Origin: Cylicocyclus nassatus | Lineage: Eukaryota; Nematoda; Chromadorea; Rhabditida; Strongylidae | DNA length: 64,000 bases | Direction of reading: 5' to 3' | Assembly: GCA_958299035.1 (NCBI GenBank) | Contig: CATQJL010000223.1 | Span: forward strand, 50,574,302-50,638,301 | Shown here: positions 1 to 15,000 of the stretch, one piece after another | Numbering within the stretch: position 1 is the stretch's first letter | Layout: each line of letters starts with the position of its first letter | Position numbers and translations under genes: made by a program | Notes under the pieces: model-generated | Told to the model about the DNA's origin: nothing | The model's database searches: none | What the model saw: only the letters and a program-made list of their open reading frames with translations

Positions 1-14
1 ATTTTTTGTTACAG

Positions 15-3000
15 TAGCCGTCGAAAATTGTCTTATGGATGGACTTCGACGTCGACTTCTTGGCCTATTTGGCAACCGTACATCTCTCGCCTTACTACAT
101 ACCATTGCCAAGACAAACCCAGTGGCTGAGCAAGTCTTGGTGAAAACTTTGGAAAGGAACTCAGAGTAAGCTTGATTTTTCTTGGCACTTTTCCAAAAAA
201 GGAAAAATCTGAAACTGTAATTTGAAGTTAAGAGGACTCATACGAACAAAATTTGCATATCAATTTCATTGAGTCTTTGATGATTCTTCAATAAAAAATT
301 ATATGTGCAATAGATCTAATTTGTACGGACAAATCATGGCAGGAAAATTTGATAAGCTGCGAAGCTTATTGTAATAGTATTTTACCGGAAGTGAATAGCG
401 TTTATTTATTGAGTTATTTGGGCGATAAACAAATAAATTAATCCACTCTATTTTTTGTTCCTTGAGTATAGTTTTATATATGAATCATATCCGTTACCAA
501 CACTAATTTGTGTTGACTAATTTAGCTAATCTGTACTGTCTAAAACGCCATGTTTAGGGATCATTATATTCGCAGGCACTGCAAATTATTACATACAGCA
601 AAAGAAACTTGATTTATGCATATTTTTTTCTTTTATTTCTATAATCATCCGACAAAATCCGGCCGACTTTGACATAAATCCCAAGCGAGCATTCTAGCAA
701 ATTGTTTGATCTCTATAGTCTTGTCTCCCTGAACGAATCTGCAAGTGCATAATCATGCCAATTTGATCGCTTTCGATGCTGCTCAAGAGCCCACTCAACT
801 TAAAAAACTTATAGAGCTTGAAAGCAGCTTGAGCAGTTATCGAAAATGAATTTGCTTTTGCAAGGGGAAATAAGAGAGTGAGGAAGAAGCGGCAAGAAGA
901 GGAGCACTTAGTGAGGATGGGGAATTTGATTGAAATGACGTACTTATTGAGATTTAGAAGGCTGATTTGAAAAAGCGTATGTATTAAGACTTATATGGCC
1001 GAGTTATAAGGGCTGCTCGTGCAAGGGGAAATATGTCGACATTTTCATTCGCTTTTCTAAAAGTTTCTGGAAGTAAGTAGATTACACTCGCAATGACTGC
1101 CCTCAGTTTTTCTTCCATCAAATTGCACATTGAAAAAAAAGATTTTTTTCTTGGTTACTGACACTCGAAGAGAAAATAAACATTCCCTATATAGACTTAT
1201 GGAAGAATAAAGAAGTGGTACAAGTGCGATACATGATTATCAAAGCTGTTTTGCATACATACTGTTTTGCTTCAACGAAAGAAGATGTGCACTTGCAGAT
1301 TGGCATTGACAGCGTTTCTCTACTCTCAAGCATGGTTTCGAAAAATTTCGTTATTTTTTGTAATGGATGCAGACACATCTTCGCAAAAAAAACCACTATC
1401 AACCCAAAACATGCTATAGGTTGCAGAAAATGCATGCAATTTTTAGCCAGTAAAGAAATTTCTTCACAAATTTCTTAGTAGAAATATGTTGAAAACCAGT
1501 GGCGTACATAAGATTTCAGTTCGGGAGAGATGGGGATGTGGCGGCAAAATTTCTTTCTGATGAAGATGCGTAGCATTGCGTTAGCGACGTCCTCAGAAAA
1601 AATTTTTTGGTATGCTTCCCAAAATTTTCGCCGGCCCATAACACCGAAATTTTGGAAAAAGAGGGCATGGCTAAGCCACGCCTCCAAAAAATTTTCTTAT
1701 AAGGCTAAATTAAATTTTGAAAAATTTTAAAAATTATTTTTCTTATTTACAAGTATAACCAAGTCACTCGCACATTTTTATAACTCCTGCAAGCAACTTT
1801 CAAAAAGTCCCCCCCCCCTCCTCCTCTCCCCTCTGTACGCAATTGTTTAAAACATATACCAACCAGTAGCGGAGCCGGCGAAATTTATGAAATTTACTTA
1901 CATGGGTTGTAAATATGTGCAAGTGTGTTCATGTTTATTCTTGTGAATGATTGAAAAAAGTCTCAAAATTGTTTAAAATTCGCCTTGTTTTGCCTCCCAC
2001 CCCCTCTTTCCGGACGGTAATCCTGGCACCGCTACCGATACGGACCGACTAATGTTTTTGCCAATACTATTTTAGTCGATTTGAACAATTGCCGAATACG
2101 CTAATAAAGTTTTTGACCGAGTAACATAATAGCACAAAATTCTCCAAAATTCCTGCTCTCTTTTCCACTAGCGCATAGCATCATGAAAATGCTATTGGGC
2201 AGACCAAATAGCAATCAACAAATTGCATGTCTATAGAAAGATAAATTGGCACGAAAATGCTTGCTTAACAATCTGAATGCTTCCTGCTTGACAGTGAAAG
2301 TGAACCATGAACCTTATTTCTTCAGGGACTGCGTATACAGGGTGTCCCATGAAAATACGATCACCGTTCGATCTTCAATGACTCTCCTACTTCAAAGTCT
2401 TTTGAAGGAATACAGTAGCAAGTGATCCTCCAATGCTCTTCAAAAATGTGACAGAATTTTTGTAAAAAGTCGCATAATGAAATCAGCATGCTTAACCCAT
2501 TGACGATGACACCTAATTTTGCGTGGCGGCGCTGTGGGACGACGCGATTTTGCACAATACTTTCGGTGTAGAAAGGTTTTGCGGTTATTTACGAACTGCA
2601 AGGTTGTTTTTTAAACAACTATAAGTACTTTCACCAGCGACAAAGCCTACAGATCTCAAGAATGCAAAAAATTGGAAAAAATATTGATATGTGACAAAAA
2701 TACTAGGTATAGGAATAATATGACTTTGCAAGAGGTGTGAGTCACCGGTGGTCCACATAGTCGTCAATGGATCAAAAAACCCTGCTACACAAATTTCCAG
2801 ATTTTTCGGAATTCTTTTTAACGAGCGGCCTAATTCTCAAAGGCGCTGTATGCTAAAAGTATACACCGTAATGCTACGCTAGCAAAGAGGAATCAAAGTT
2901 TCGCTCCATACTATAAATCCAAGTTGAAGCGAGCTCTACAGAATGATACTTGAAGATCGGCGAAAAACCTTGGAGCAAGCGAGTTATTAACGATCAAACA

Positions 3001-6000
3001 GTGTACATAGTATTTTTTGGGACACTCTGTATAAGGGAGGAAAGACAGTCTAGAATGAATTTTCTTCGTGTATTTTGATCAAAGCATAGTACGGGTAAAG
3101 ATCTTCTTACTTCATATCTTGGAAAGTTTAGCGTATTTGGTAATTCTTGTCGATAATAATTTTTTTTTGCTCTATAAGTAAGTCTCTGGAAGTAATCCCC
3201 GACTTTGTTGGGATTTGATTACAGCATCTTGCAGCTTTGAAGCGCATTTTCGTTGAGTCACGAAGCACAATTGATATAAAAATCTCTATATTCGTTACTC
3301 GGATCGCCATAACAAAGGAACGAACTAGCATATTGCTCTGTCTTAGAATGAATGGAATTGAAGAAGAATTTTAGGCTATTATTTGGAGAAACATCTATAA
3401 TTTTAGAACCAGCTCATCTCATCCGCTGACATGGATTCGAGAAGCGCTCCATATGCGTGTGCTTTCACAAATTGCACATCATATTACGACATGCACAAGG
3501 TAAGATTTTGTGTTTAAAATCCAAAAGTCATCACTGAGGAATTTTGAAGCTCAAAACTCGAAGAAGGCAGTGATTTTGCTATTTCATTATTTCAAAAAAC
3601 AATGCTCAGGGCAATGTAACTGCTCTTTTTGAGAATGACTGTAAACTTTTCGACTGGGCCACTACACAAGTTTCAGCTGGCATGATTTATTTGAGAGCAA
3701 ATTCAACTTTAACACATTGACGACCAAGGCGTTTCACGGGCCTGTCAACATTTTCTAGATAGAATCACGCACAATTCCATTTACAGTACACCTACAGTAA
3801 CGCTGAATGCTGGCAAAAACAGTAAAGGCTGTATCTAGGTCCAGCTTAAAAGAAAACATCCGGGGTGGGTTTGACACAAAATAGTAGCATTTCAACGACA
3901 CATATGGTGCATCAAGCGCCTTGACACACCATGTGTGTCAAGCGGTCGTCAATGTGTTAAACTCTCCCAGTACTGAACTTGAGGACGCCAATTGATGGAC
4001 TACGGTAATGGGCGAGGGTTTAGAGCTGAATTTCTCGGCTCTAATTCAATCATATGAGCTGCCGCTTGGGCAATGAGCAAATTCTTCCCCTTTAGGTTCC
4101 ATCATTGGGGACTCTCTAGGTTAGCCACAGGTTCTCTCTCCCCCCCCCCCCCCGCCCCCTCTCGGAAATCCTGTGACTGCCACTGGTATCCACGTAAGAA
4201 TAGATGCCAGATTTGCTTGGACATTGCCTTTAAGCCCCACTAATATCCCCTTGTAACGAACAAAGCATGCTCATCTGTGTTTTGAGCTTGTTTGGATTGT
4301 CATTACCGACAAAAACAATGGCCATTGCGATTGAAGCTTTGAAAAATGAATCAGCTCATTTCAGCCTGCGAAGATTATACGAAAACAATGCGCTGATGTT
4401 GGATCGAGCCAAGGGAGGCATGGTCGCCGCGCTTCTACGTACGTAAGCATAATTAGCCAGAATTTGATTAGTAAGAGATGAATGGATGAGGGTGACTGCT
4501 CTGACGGCAGTCACATTTGCTATGCATCATAGCAGAAACCATCCGAGTCATAAGAGTTTCACATTTGTTTGGAGAGCTGAAAACTGCCTTTTTGGCAAGT
4601 ACGAGACTATCATCAAAACATCAGTTTTAAAAATGAGGAAAAAGACAGTTAGTGGGACCTTCGAGATTATACCTGCTGCGTCTGATAACCGTTAACTGTA
4701 GACCGAATTTTGAAGTGCTTGTGAGCTATTTCTGTGGCATTCTAATTTCGCAAGATCACTTTAAGCTCTCTTGCAACATATAAGTGTAGAGCCTCATAAT
4801 TTAATGCAACTCCTCCGTTAGACTCAGGGCACTTCTTGAGCCGACCTCAGTTGAAATTGTCGGTGTACGGTTACTTTCCGACGATTTATTTTTGACACTT
4901 CCACAATTGAAGAAAAGCTCTTTCACAAGGCTTAAAACAAATCTAGCAAAGCTAGTAGCTTCATCTTGCGCAAAATTCTTATGGTAGTTGAATTTTTTAT
5001 CCTCAAGCTAATGGCTTATTGATAATTATGGAAATAATCATTGTTTAAGCTTTACAGCATATTGCCTTCTCCATTTTCTTCCAGTTGAAAACGGGCCAAA
5101 TTGTGTCTTACTACGTAGTTCTTTTCATTTGAAATTTAAGCAAAATTACAAAGCTGGTTAGCAGAACCTAAATTGTAAAATTTTAGTCTCATCATCTAAC
5201 ATCCAGTTATCTGCTAAGTATCACGAGCCATAATGCATCCCTTTTTTAGCAAGAAATTTTTTTTCAATCACTACTTGGAAAAGAGGTTGAGAAAGTTCAA
5301 AAAATCAGTCGACTAATCATGGTGAGACATTGCATTTTTGGAAGCTCTGTGGTGCTAAAGAAAAAAGATTGCATTTGAACCTATGTTCCCGAGGCCTTCA
5401 CAGATCACAAAGTTTTTTTTTGTGAAGCACTCCACAGCTTGCCAATAAATTCACCACTTTATGGCTGAAGAAATTCTCTGCAGGTTTTTTGTTGTTTTTG
5501 CTAGCTGTAAAAAATGCAATAACCTAAAATAGCATAGTGATCCATAAAACATATTCTCACTATGCGTAAACAAGGAGTAAGATAAACAACATACATAACA
5601 AATGCTCTCCGTTAGCTTCCAGCTTGACGAGTGCTAGGCTCAATAAGTGACGAGTTCACGGTATAAAATCCGGATGTGCATTTGCTAAACTCTTTTTTTC
5701 CTTTTCCCATTTGCGTTCAGTCACTAAGATTTAAGACGTTTGCTTGGTTTTTCTGGGTCTTGTCTGTTCTCATTTCATCTAGAATGGGGAATGTGGGGGT
5801 AATTCATGCTTAACGACGGTTTTTCCTGAAAATCACATCTCACACCGGCAATTTTCGCTTTCCAACCTTTGGTAGAATTGCCTCTTGCACGTCAAGCAAA
5901 TGCTGAGCGAGGCAGATCCAGTTAAACCATTCTGCATATTGCTATTTTCCCCTTTTATGCAGACAATTTTTTCCAATATTTTTTCCTCAAAGGGTCCTTT

Positions 6001-9000
6001 TTCACCCCTGAAATAATCCCCAAAGCAAAGGCAAGTTTTCGATCTCCAAATAAGCACTGCAGTCGTTTGCACTTTTTGTCACGTTTTCCTGACTTTAATG
6101 GCTCTTCGAAACCATTTGCAGCAGCTGAGTATCCTCGTCAAAGTTGAAGTCTGAAAATGGGAGCTGAGCAATTCAAAAGCAAGTTCCTTTGCAAACTTCC
6201 CTCAGTTTTTTTCAATGAAAATGGTAACAAAATTTCGCAAAGTCTGAGTTCTCCTCTGACATAATCTTTTATGCGGCTAGAAAGCCATTATTGACTCAAC
6301 TCTCCTAATTGAATTTCACATGTGCAGAAACGGCTAAAGAAACATCTTTTCTAAGAGAATTGAGAATTTAAAATGGCGTCATTTGATCGAACTTAACTTT
6401 GTGTCTAATTGTGAGGAACGCTAGAATAAGAAGGACCAGTACATCAGTAATTAGTTGGATAGGACCGCTACAGTATCTTTTTTCACTTGTGCTGATTTGC
6501 TATTTGAGCGATAGCGTAATTGTTGATGGTTTATGAGAAGAGAACTTTATTAGAGTAATTTTGATAAATTGTAACTTTGGAAAGCCCAATTGGCTGGGAA
6601 AGAAACGAAGCAACAGCCATGACTGAGCATTTTTGAATAGATTATTTGATTCTACTGATTTTTGTTTCTTTCATTCTTGAAATTTCCAGCCTATTCAAAA
6701 TTGCACCTCGCTCATCTATCACTTTACAACTAACAATTCGAATGAATGTATGCCGGTTAGGTAGAGCATAGCCTGAGTCTTAATGGAATCCTCAGTTTTT
6801 TCCAGAAAACCTTATCATATTTTATTGCTTTTTTGCCTTTTAGAGGCGAAGGCTCAGCTTTTACCAGAGTTTTCGAGCCACCCAAATTTACAATTATTTT
6901 CCATTTCCAGCAAGTTTATGACTTGGCAATCATATTAATTGAGTTACCCGAACTGAAAAATGAATGAGCGTAATTAATTTCACATGAGTATGCTGCCTGT
7001 GCTCTCAAAAACTAACTAGCGTGCTCAGAGAATTCGATGACCAAAATCTAATGGCTAGTCGTAAAAGTCAATGTGAGTATAGCACGCATTCAAGGATGGC
7101 TCTTTCTGTATATCTTCGACATTTCTCGTATACCGTCTCTTAGATTCAACGTCAAAAACTTTTTACACCGTAAAGTTTGCCATTTCCTTGGAAGTGCTGT
7201 CGCAAGCAAAAGCAAAAGCAGTCACTTTTTCTCACGGGAGAAAAACACTAGAAAAAATCTTGACGTAATAATTGATAAAAAACCAAAGAAAGGACCTTTA
7301 AACGAGTCAGTTTTATTGAAGCTTATCAACGTTCACAAATCTTAACGTCTAATTCATCATAAATCTGAATCAAAGCTCAGTGTTCCAACATACAGAGTGT
7401 CCCAAAAAAATGTGCCTACTGTTTGATTGTGAATAACTCTCTTGTGATGATGTGTTTCGAGAAGCTTTAGGTGCCATTTTATAGAGCGAGGTTGAACTTA
7501 GATTTACAGCATAGAGCGAATCACTGATCTCTCTTCACTACTGTAGGATTACGATAAGAACTTCCAACATATGGATTTAATGTGAAATTTACTATTTAAT
7601 AAAACTTTTTTCAAAAATTCTGAAAAATCGTGTATCATGTTTCGCGCATGCTGATTCTACCTAACAACTTTTTACGAGTGTTTTCAGCTTTTTTGACGTT
7701 GTAATTACATTTCTGACAAATGCTGGGAACTGAGTTATTACGATCTACCGGAGATAACTTTGGAAAGAAGCATCATAGAAAAATGGAAATTTCAAAATCG
7801 GAATCAGCGGCTCCCATTACCACAAGAGTTTTTGGCTTGTTTGGTTCTGTTCGGAGGCCGAATATAGCCTCCAATGGCCCTAAAATCCTTGTCGAATTTT
7901 GTACCGTAATCCTACAGTAATGAAGAGCGATAGACGATTCGCTCCATACTACAAATCTAAGTTTGACCTCGCTCTACAAAACGGTACCTAAAACATCTCG
8001 AAACACTACATTACAAGGGAGTTATTTACAATCAAACAGTAGGCACATTTTTTTTGGGACACCCTGTATACGTCAGGGGAAAAAACTTCTTGTAAGAAGT
8101 GACAATTTTGTGTCGCCGCTGTTTACTTGCGTGGACATAAATAATAACATAGCGAAAAATGGAATATTTTTGACCACGAATTTAGTTCAGCTTTGTTTTT
8201 TGCTTGAGCATGATCGTACTCAAAAACGGCTAATCTCAGGTGACATTATGCTTTCGAATCTCATGACTCGGAATTGGTTTTTTGATAAAAATAAGTAAAT
8301 AACAATAAAGTGGATTACGATAATTTTTGCTTTCTTTTACTATGTTTGTTTTTGCCATTTGATCAGGATGGAATCCATAGAGCAGGCGGGATTCTATTAT
8401 ATGGCCATCTGCTTTCAAATTCAATTTCGGTGCGAATGGAGTCTCGTAACCGGGCAAAATGTTTATTTGGGCTTCATTCTTCTTTTTTTTTAAACTCATT
8501 TCGCCTATAACAAAAGGATAATACCATTTTTTTCATCTTTCTTTCTTTACTTGCACTACATTTTTACTTGAAGGGGACTTGAAAGATAGGCATAGACAGA
8601 CTAAAGAAAAATGCTCTCGTATTCCATATGTTGATAGTTGTGACAATATTTTCCCACTCTTGTTAATCACATCTGCGTCGAAGAGACCCCTAATTAAGCA
8701 TTCATGCTCAGTTTGCTCGCAAAACAACACAAATTGTCAATTATGCATGCAATGAGTTGTTTTTCGTTTGTCTATCTCTTTTCTGGAATTTGCAGCAGTT
8801 TCGTAGCAGCCAGCTGAGCCCCAAGTTCTTTTCTGACTTCAGCTCTTGCATTCTAAGTACTTCAAAAATTGTTTTCAAGCGCAACTTGCTTCTGGAGCGT
8901 AGGTTGAGGATTTGAAAGTCAACTGGACGCTTTTACAAATTCTCTTTTTCTACTAAACGTCTTGTTGGATTTCGTTCGCACCGCTCTGAAAAGTCGTAAC

Positions 9001-12000
9001 TTCTTCGTATCCCAGTGCTTTTTTTACCACTAACTTTATTGAAAGAGAGAGTCACCTATCTAATGTCATCCCGACGGCGTTCTATCACAGTTGCAGAGAT
9101 AAAAGCGAAAAAGAAGATTTGCTTCGATTTGCTATGTTTTCCATTTGTCTAGAATAACAAAGCTTAATAGATCTTTTTTTCCTCTTTTATCTTTGCAACT
9201 CGTGTCGAGCAGGGCTCGGCACATGGTTTCTTTTCGAATATGCAAAAAAGCCTTCTCTGACTTTTGCAAAATTTTACGAAGGCTCCTTTGACTCAAAATC
9301 GGAAACGTCGACTAAAAAACCTACCCTAACTTGTGTTTTTTCAGACCGCAAAAACAATATCCGCCGCTTTTTGTCCCAAAAACGATATCCAGCTTGCTTA
9401 TAAGCCACTTGTGAGCCCTGATGTCGAGTACAGAGCCGCCAAATTGTTTTTAGAAAGTAAATACCTTTGTCCAAAATAATTCTTGCAGGGGAAACCTCTT
9501 AAAAAAGAAAGAAACGATGATTTTTCATGGTGGAAACGATACGGTTAAGCTAATACAAACCTATAACGTTGTTCCAGTCCATTACTCTGAATAACGCACG
9601 ACAAAAAAAATTTTAAGTTTTTTTTTTCACAGGGTAGTATAGCCTTTGAGAGACTCAAAATTTGCAAGTTTCGGGAGCAAACCCTTGCAGATTGTCGTCG
9701 TTCACACAGTTCCTCTCCATTATTGTGCTGCACTTAACTTCTAACAAGGGAGGTGCAATTGGTCGATGTAGCCTTTCCAAATGATTCTTATACCACTTTG
9801 AAGAGCATCAAACGCTGATTCCAAAGCTGACTTCATTGTTTGCCGAGCGCCTCTGCATGCCCAGTTATGAACATTTTCTTGGTGCGAAAAATGAACGTAT
9901 AATCTAGGTAAAATCGGATTTTACGGTATTTTCAGCGCTCAAATAGAGCACTGGTAAGTATGGGTGTTAGGAACGGAAGGCACTGTTTAAGTGGAGTGCT
10001 TTGCTAATCAACATTGGACCATTTGAGTAATTCTGTGTGAATATTGTGCTAAGATTGCATTTAGTTTTTCAACGTAAAAAATGCTCATAACTTGACTTCC
10101 AGAGGCGCTCGGCAGATAACAAAGGCAGATTTGAAATCAGCGTTTGATGCTCTTTATAGCCGTATCAATTTCGTTTGAAAAGGCCACTTCGACCAAATTG
10201 ACCTCCCTTGTAAGGCTAAAAGTTCATAAAGACATCTGAAAAAAACAGGAAGTACGTCTTTTACCCTTTGTTAGTTCGACAATTACTATTTTTGTAACAC
10301 TTCAAAAGTGACGTGATGTTAAAGTGCTCAGCTCTGTTATAATCGAGTTCAAAATTCAACAAATGGCCTTATGGCTAGTGAAAAAAATGTTATGAACATC
10401 AGCAATTATCAAGTACATTGAAATCGCAGTGATTCACAGCTATTCACAACGGAAAAGAAGAGGTTATGCGTATTTAGGGGACTTGCTTGGATATCAAATT
10501 TCCTTCGTATTCTTGAAGCAGCAATCAGCGAATTATTAGGTTGACTAATAAATAAGTTCGGTCGCTTTCAGCTCATACAAATGCTGTAGACAAATTTTTG
10601 TCCAATGTTTATTATCTCTGAAAAGAACACTTTACTGGGTATTGGAGCATATATTCTGTTTGAGTAAAACTCATCTTCCCAGGAAAAAATCCGCAAAGAA
10701 GTGAAAAATCGCAATTTTCTCATAATGCGCAAATATGAGGAAATTTGGTTTTCTTAGTGAAACATTTTCAAAATTTCAGATCAAAATTCTTCTTGTTGTT
10801 CACCATATAGGGATAACTCCTCTGTATTCAAACACCAAGCTGCTGTAATTTACATCCATTACAGCATGAAAACGAAGCTCAAGAAGTCATAGAATTGAGC
10901 TTTTGGAAATTTCGCCATGTTGAGGCATAAGTATCTTTACTGACGATGGAAAATCTTGATTTTTTGGATTGTGATAGAGAAAGCTTCGAACTATTTTTCC
11001 ACAAAAAATCATAGATTGAAAACAAGAAGAAAATTTTTTATGACAACTTGTATGCCAAAACGAACTTACTTTTTAGCCAACCTAATACATTCGCAAATAA
11101 GTAGATGAATAAAGAATTGAGTGAATAAGTTATTGGCAGTAAAGCTCAAATTTTTCAGTAGTAAAAATTATTGATAAGATTTTTTTTTGTGCGCCATTTT
11201 TCGGAAGTAATAGTCATGAAGCCAATCACTTTGGACGCAAAGTCATATTTAGATGAGATCGTCAGACTTTTTGATTTTTTTCTCATAAAAATACTTTTAG
11301 ACTTCTGTGACTTGTTTTGTCTCCTTCTTCGCTAAATATACACCCAAGAGTAAGACTAAGCCTTTGTAATTATATATCTAGTTTTTCTAACAATATTTTC
11401 TCTTGATTGTTCTATATAAGCTTGTTTGAAGACAAGTTTCGTAAGCACTAATAATTCTCTTCAACGCTCGTTTTTCTTTTCAGCCTATGTTTTTTTCTTA
11501 GCGAAATCTCGTTCCTCGCAGAGAATTTCTGAACTTTTATATTCGAAAATTCTATCATCGCAATGGTGCAAATTAGATATCTTTGCCTTCTCAAGTCTTG
11601 ATTTGAAGCCAAGCAAATAAGAACATCAGCTGCCCTTGCCAACCTTTGTCGCCTCGCCTTAGCGTTTTTATTCGATCGCTATTTACTTCGTAATTTCAGT
11701 TCCATTTTGGCTCTTAGTGCCATTATCTTAACTGCCATTTTCCATCTGGTATAAAAAGCTACAGTTGGGCTTTGTCTTCAGAGCATTTCTTTTTTCCACA
11801 ACGTAATTCACAGTGATGCAGTCATGGGGAGGGAAAAAACCGAGAGAATTGAAAGAATATAATCCTATTAGGGTGTTTTCTTGAGCTTTGAATGGGAATA
11901 ATTACGTAACAGCTGCGATTCTCATTATGTTAATGTAATACAGCAATCAGCTAATAAAGTGAGATCATCAGTAAAAGCTTACATTTCGTTGGGTCTTCAA

Positions 12001-15000
12001 ATGATCAAAAAGAAACATGCAAGCTCACGCTTTTCTTCCATTTCGACCAATCTTAAATTGCGATTTCACATTTCCGCAAAAATAGAAAGATTCCAAAAAT
12101 TGCCTGTGACAGATTTTGCTGATCTTATTCTGTCAATATTAATGTAATCATGAATTTCAAATACAATGTTTAGCCAGGGTTCTATGAAGGTAAATAATCC
12201 CCAAAAAACACAAATTTGTTTGAAAGTTTATTATTCGGCTGACGTCACTTTTGAAAATCCTCTGCGAAACTTTTAACCCCCTTTTTGTTTTTTCTTTTTC
12301 TAAACACTTTGGATTTTTCTAACGTATCTGGTGTTCTTTACTCCAGAAAATAAAATAGTCGAAAAGTTGAGTAAAAGGTCTGTTATTGTTTTTGCTGTTA
12401 AAACAAGCAAACCTAGCGTTTTCTCCACATTTCGTTAGCTTATTCTTCTAACAGAATGCTCCATATATGCCAGATGTCAAAGAACGAATTTGGCGCTCCA
12501 TAAAATCTTATTTCTTTCTCCATAAGCTGAGCGGAAGTCCGCAACTATTTTTCAAAAAAACTGAAATGCAGTGTATGTACTGGATATAAAATCGAGATAT
12601 AGTTCCCTTTTTTTATGGTTGCTGCATATTTAATTACAAACCACGAAGCTTGAGTGACTACTACTGAGACCGGATTTGGGCAATTTATCCTCCTCCCCCT
12701 CCTCCCTCTTCGCAGCATCAGCAGCTCAATGAGCAAAAGCGCTTGAGTGATCTTCAAGCAAGGGCAGATTTATGGCCTTATGTGGGCTCGGAATAGCCTG
12801 GCGCTAGCAGATTAACCTGATATCTTCTCATGGTCGAGAGAGCGGACGTTTCATGGCCGTGGTGGCTGCTTCGAAGGCTGTGCCTCCCCGCTTCTGACGC
12901 TACCTCCCCTTGCTCGGGGCGACCCGCGATCGATGACCGAGCCCGGGGGCTTTGGCTCTCTCTCATTCACTCATTTCTAGGGGCATGAATTTACATTAGA
13001 GTGCAGCTCATGCTCTCGCTGGCTCTGCGCCGATGTCCACCCATCTGGGCACTTCGCCTTTTCCCGGCCTAACTCAGTTGTCTGCGAATGTGTGTGTCTC
13101 TCTTCCAACAACAGCCGAAATTAGGTTTTCCCCACTGAGAACCAGGCTCGAAGCTCAAATGAGGGGCTTTCACTGCTTCCGTCTCGTAATCTCTTTATTG
13201 CGCTTTTTCTTTGTTTGCAAGTTACTCGCTGCTTCGCTGAACGAGAACAAAGATCAACAACAACACATAAGCTCTGAGTTATTCCTAACAATCTATTCAG
13301 TATAAGTATAGCCATTAATCATCACTTCTGGAAGTTAACTTTATATTCCAAAACATAAAACTCACATTTGGCCCGCCTTTCAATGCAGAATTCTCATCTT
13401 GTCTGGCTGTACCTGCGTAAAAATCTTTGGAAATATTGTTTTTTTTTTGCAAACTTTGGAGATATCAAATATACCCTTTGCTGACGTGTGCACACTAGTC
13501 ATCTTTTTTTATGGTTTTCCTCGATTTTGTTCATTGTTTATTTACCAAAAAACTGAAACGGATAAACTATATTTTATGCAGTTTTTACGTGAGAGAACTG
13601 CGTTTTACTACCTATCCTAGAAAATGTGCATTTGCACACATTACACGCACATTAACTAAAGGTAACTCGAGAACTTTTTCATACAGCTGATCTGAACTTT
13701 TGAAAGATAAAGATACATTATTATTCGAGTAATTATAAGTCATTTACGCAATTTTGTGACCCATGTAGGCTACTTTCAAAAATTTTGTGACTCATCTATT
13801 CTCTCCCCTCCCCCCTCGGCCCACTACTGACATTAACGTATTAGTTTCTAGTAAAATACAAACCATTTCTCAGAATTACACCAAGTGGAAAAGATTTTGC
13901 CAGTTCGTGCATAAAGGTTAAATTAATGTTTTCCAGTTTTTCAAAGTACTTTTTGCATCCGCACAGCTCCAAATAATTCTTCAATAGAAAAATTCGAGAT
14001 ATTAAATGAGTATTCTCTTTAAACAATTGTATCGAAGTTGTATGCTGAAGCATTAGATATACATAAACTATGACGTGTTTCTTTGTTAGAGGAATTTAAT
14101 TTTCTGTACTTTTGTTTGCTTTTATTTTCCCTAAAACTCTCACAAAAACAGTTTGAGATCCTATTACAACTACAGCTCCTGTTTCTTCTCATTTTATTCC
14201 TGCAATCCTAATGCTTCGTATTCTGCGCTAGAGCATGTTTTTCCTGAAATCGTAAATTTCCCTCAATTGTTGATTTGAATCCAATGAATATTCATGACCG
14301 CAATTACCAAATAGACAAGCTATTCCAAAGAAGGAATTGCATGCTGATAAAAAAAAGTTTCACGTGATCTCATCGCTATGAAATCTGCTTGTTGTTTACA
14401 CGCAAAAATCAAAATTTTTACTTTTTTATGGCAATCAAAGATAAAAGAGCTTTTTCAGTGGGTCCATGTGCGGCAACTTACCGTCGTATGGGTGATCATC
14501 GTGAGCGAACCGCCGAAGAACTCGTACGTGGGTGTCGACCAGTGAGCACAACTCGTCCGCCATTATCTGTAAGTAATTAAGGATGTTCTTTAAGTGACAG
14601 ATAAACTACATCGCCGATATATTGCAATCCCTTTAGCGCATTCAAACTCCAGTTTATTTATTTATTTATTTATTTATTACGCATCAGGCGTGCCATAACT
14701 AGAACAAAATATTGAGTAACCAACAACAGATACAAAAAACAAAACAAAAAAAATCCAATAAGTTAGCTCAAGTTCAGTCACCAAATAGTCTGAAGAAAAT
14801 AAGGAATTAAACTTGTATAGACTAGATATGAAATAATCACCGGCAGGCAGTTACAGGCTAGAACTCATACTTTTGCTTGAAAATCAAAAATTGCAGAATT
14901 CTATCCGTTTTTGCAAAACCATGGTCTAAGAATCATCGTGATTGCTATTTTGCTCATAAAAGACGTAAACTTCCACATTTCTTGGATTGCAGTTGTGAAT

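Larger units (their letters stand above)
166..3406. other. tbc-8 intron (3.2 kb)
   Basis: No conserved exon found. It holds one dispersed repeat with C-rich ends (about 1497-1840) and one complete MITE of the TACAGGGTGTCCC family (2336-3031). The remaining AT-rich sequence shows nothing I recognise. Confidence 0.6.
4439..14458. other. 10-kb tbc-8 intron
   Basis: The flanking exons join in phase (ALL/LGPCAATY), so nothing coding is missing. It contains MITEs at 7391-8068 and 9744-10211, the CAGGGCTCGGCAC element at 9210-9420 and the mariner-like element at 10535-11087. At 12780-13170 is a GC-richer stretch with open frames but no recognisable protein. I see nothing else. Confidence 0.6.

Noticed and set aside
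4138..4152. Poly-C runs here and at 26491 and 26942 as regulatory sites
   Set aside because: Simple homopolymer tracts associated with the ends of dispersed repeats; nothing supports a regulatory role.
12778..13305. GC-rich stretch with frames on both strands in the 10-kb tbc-8 intron, considered as an extra exon
   Set aside because: The flanking tbc-8 exons already join in phase with a complete RUN-domain sequence, and the frames match nothing known.
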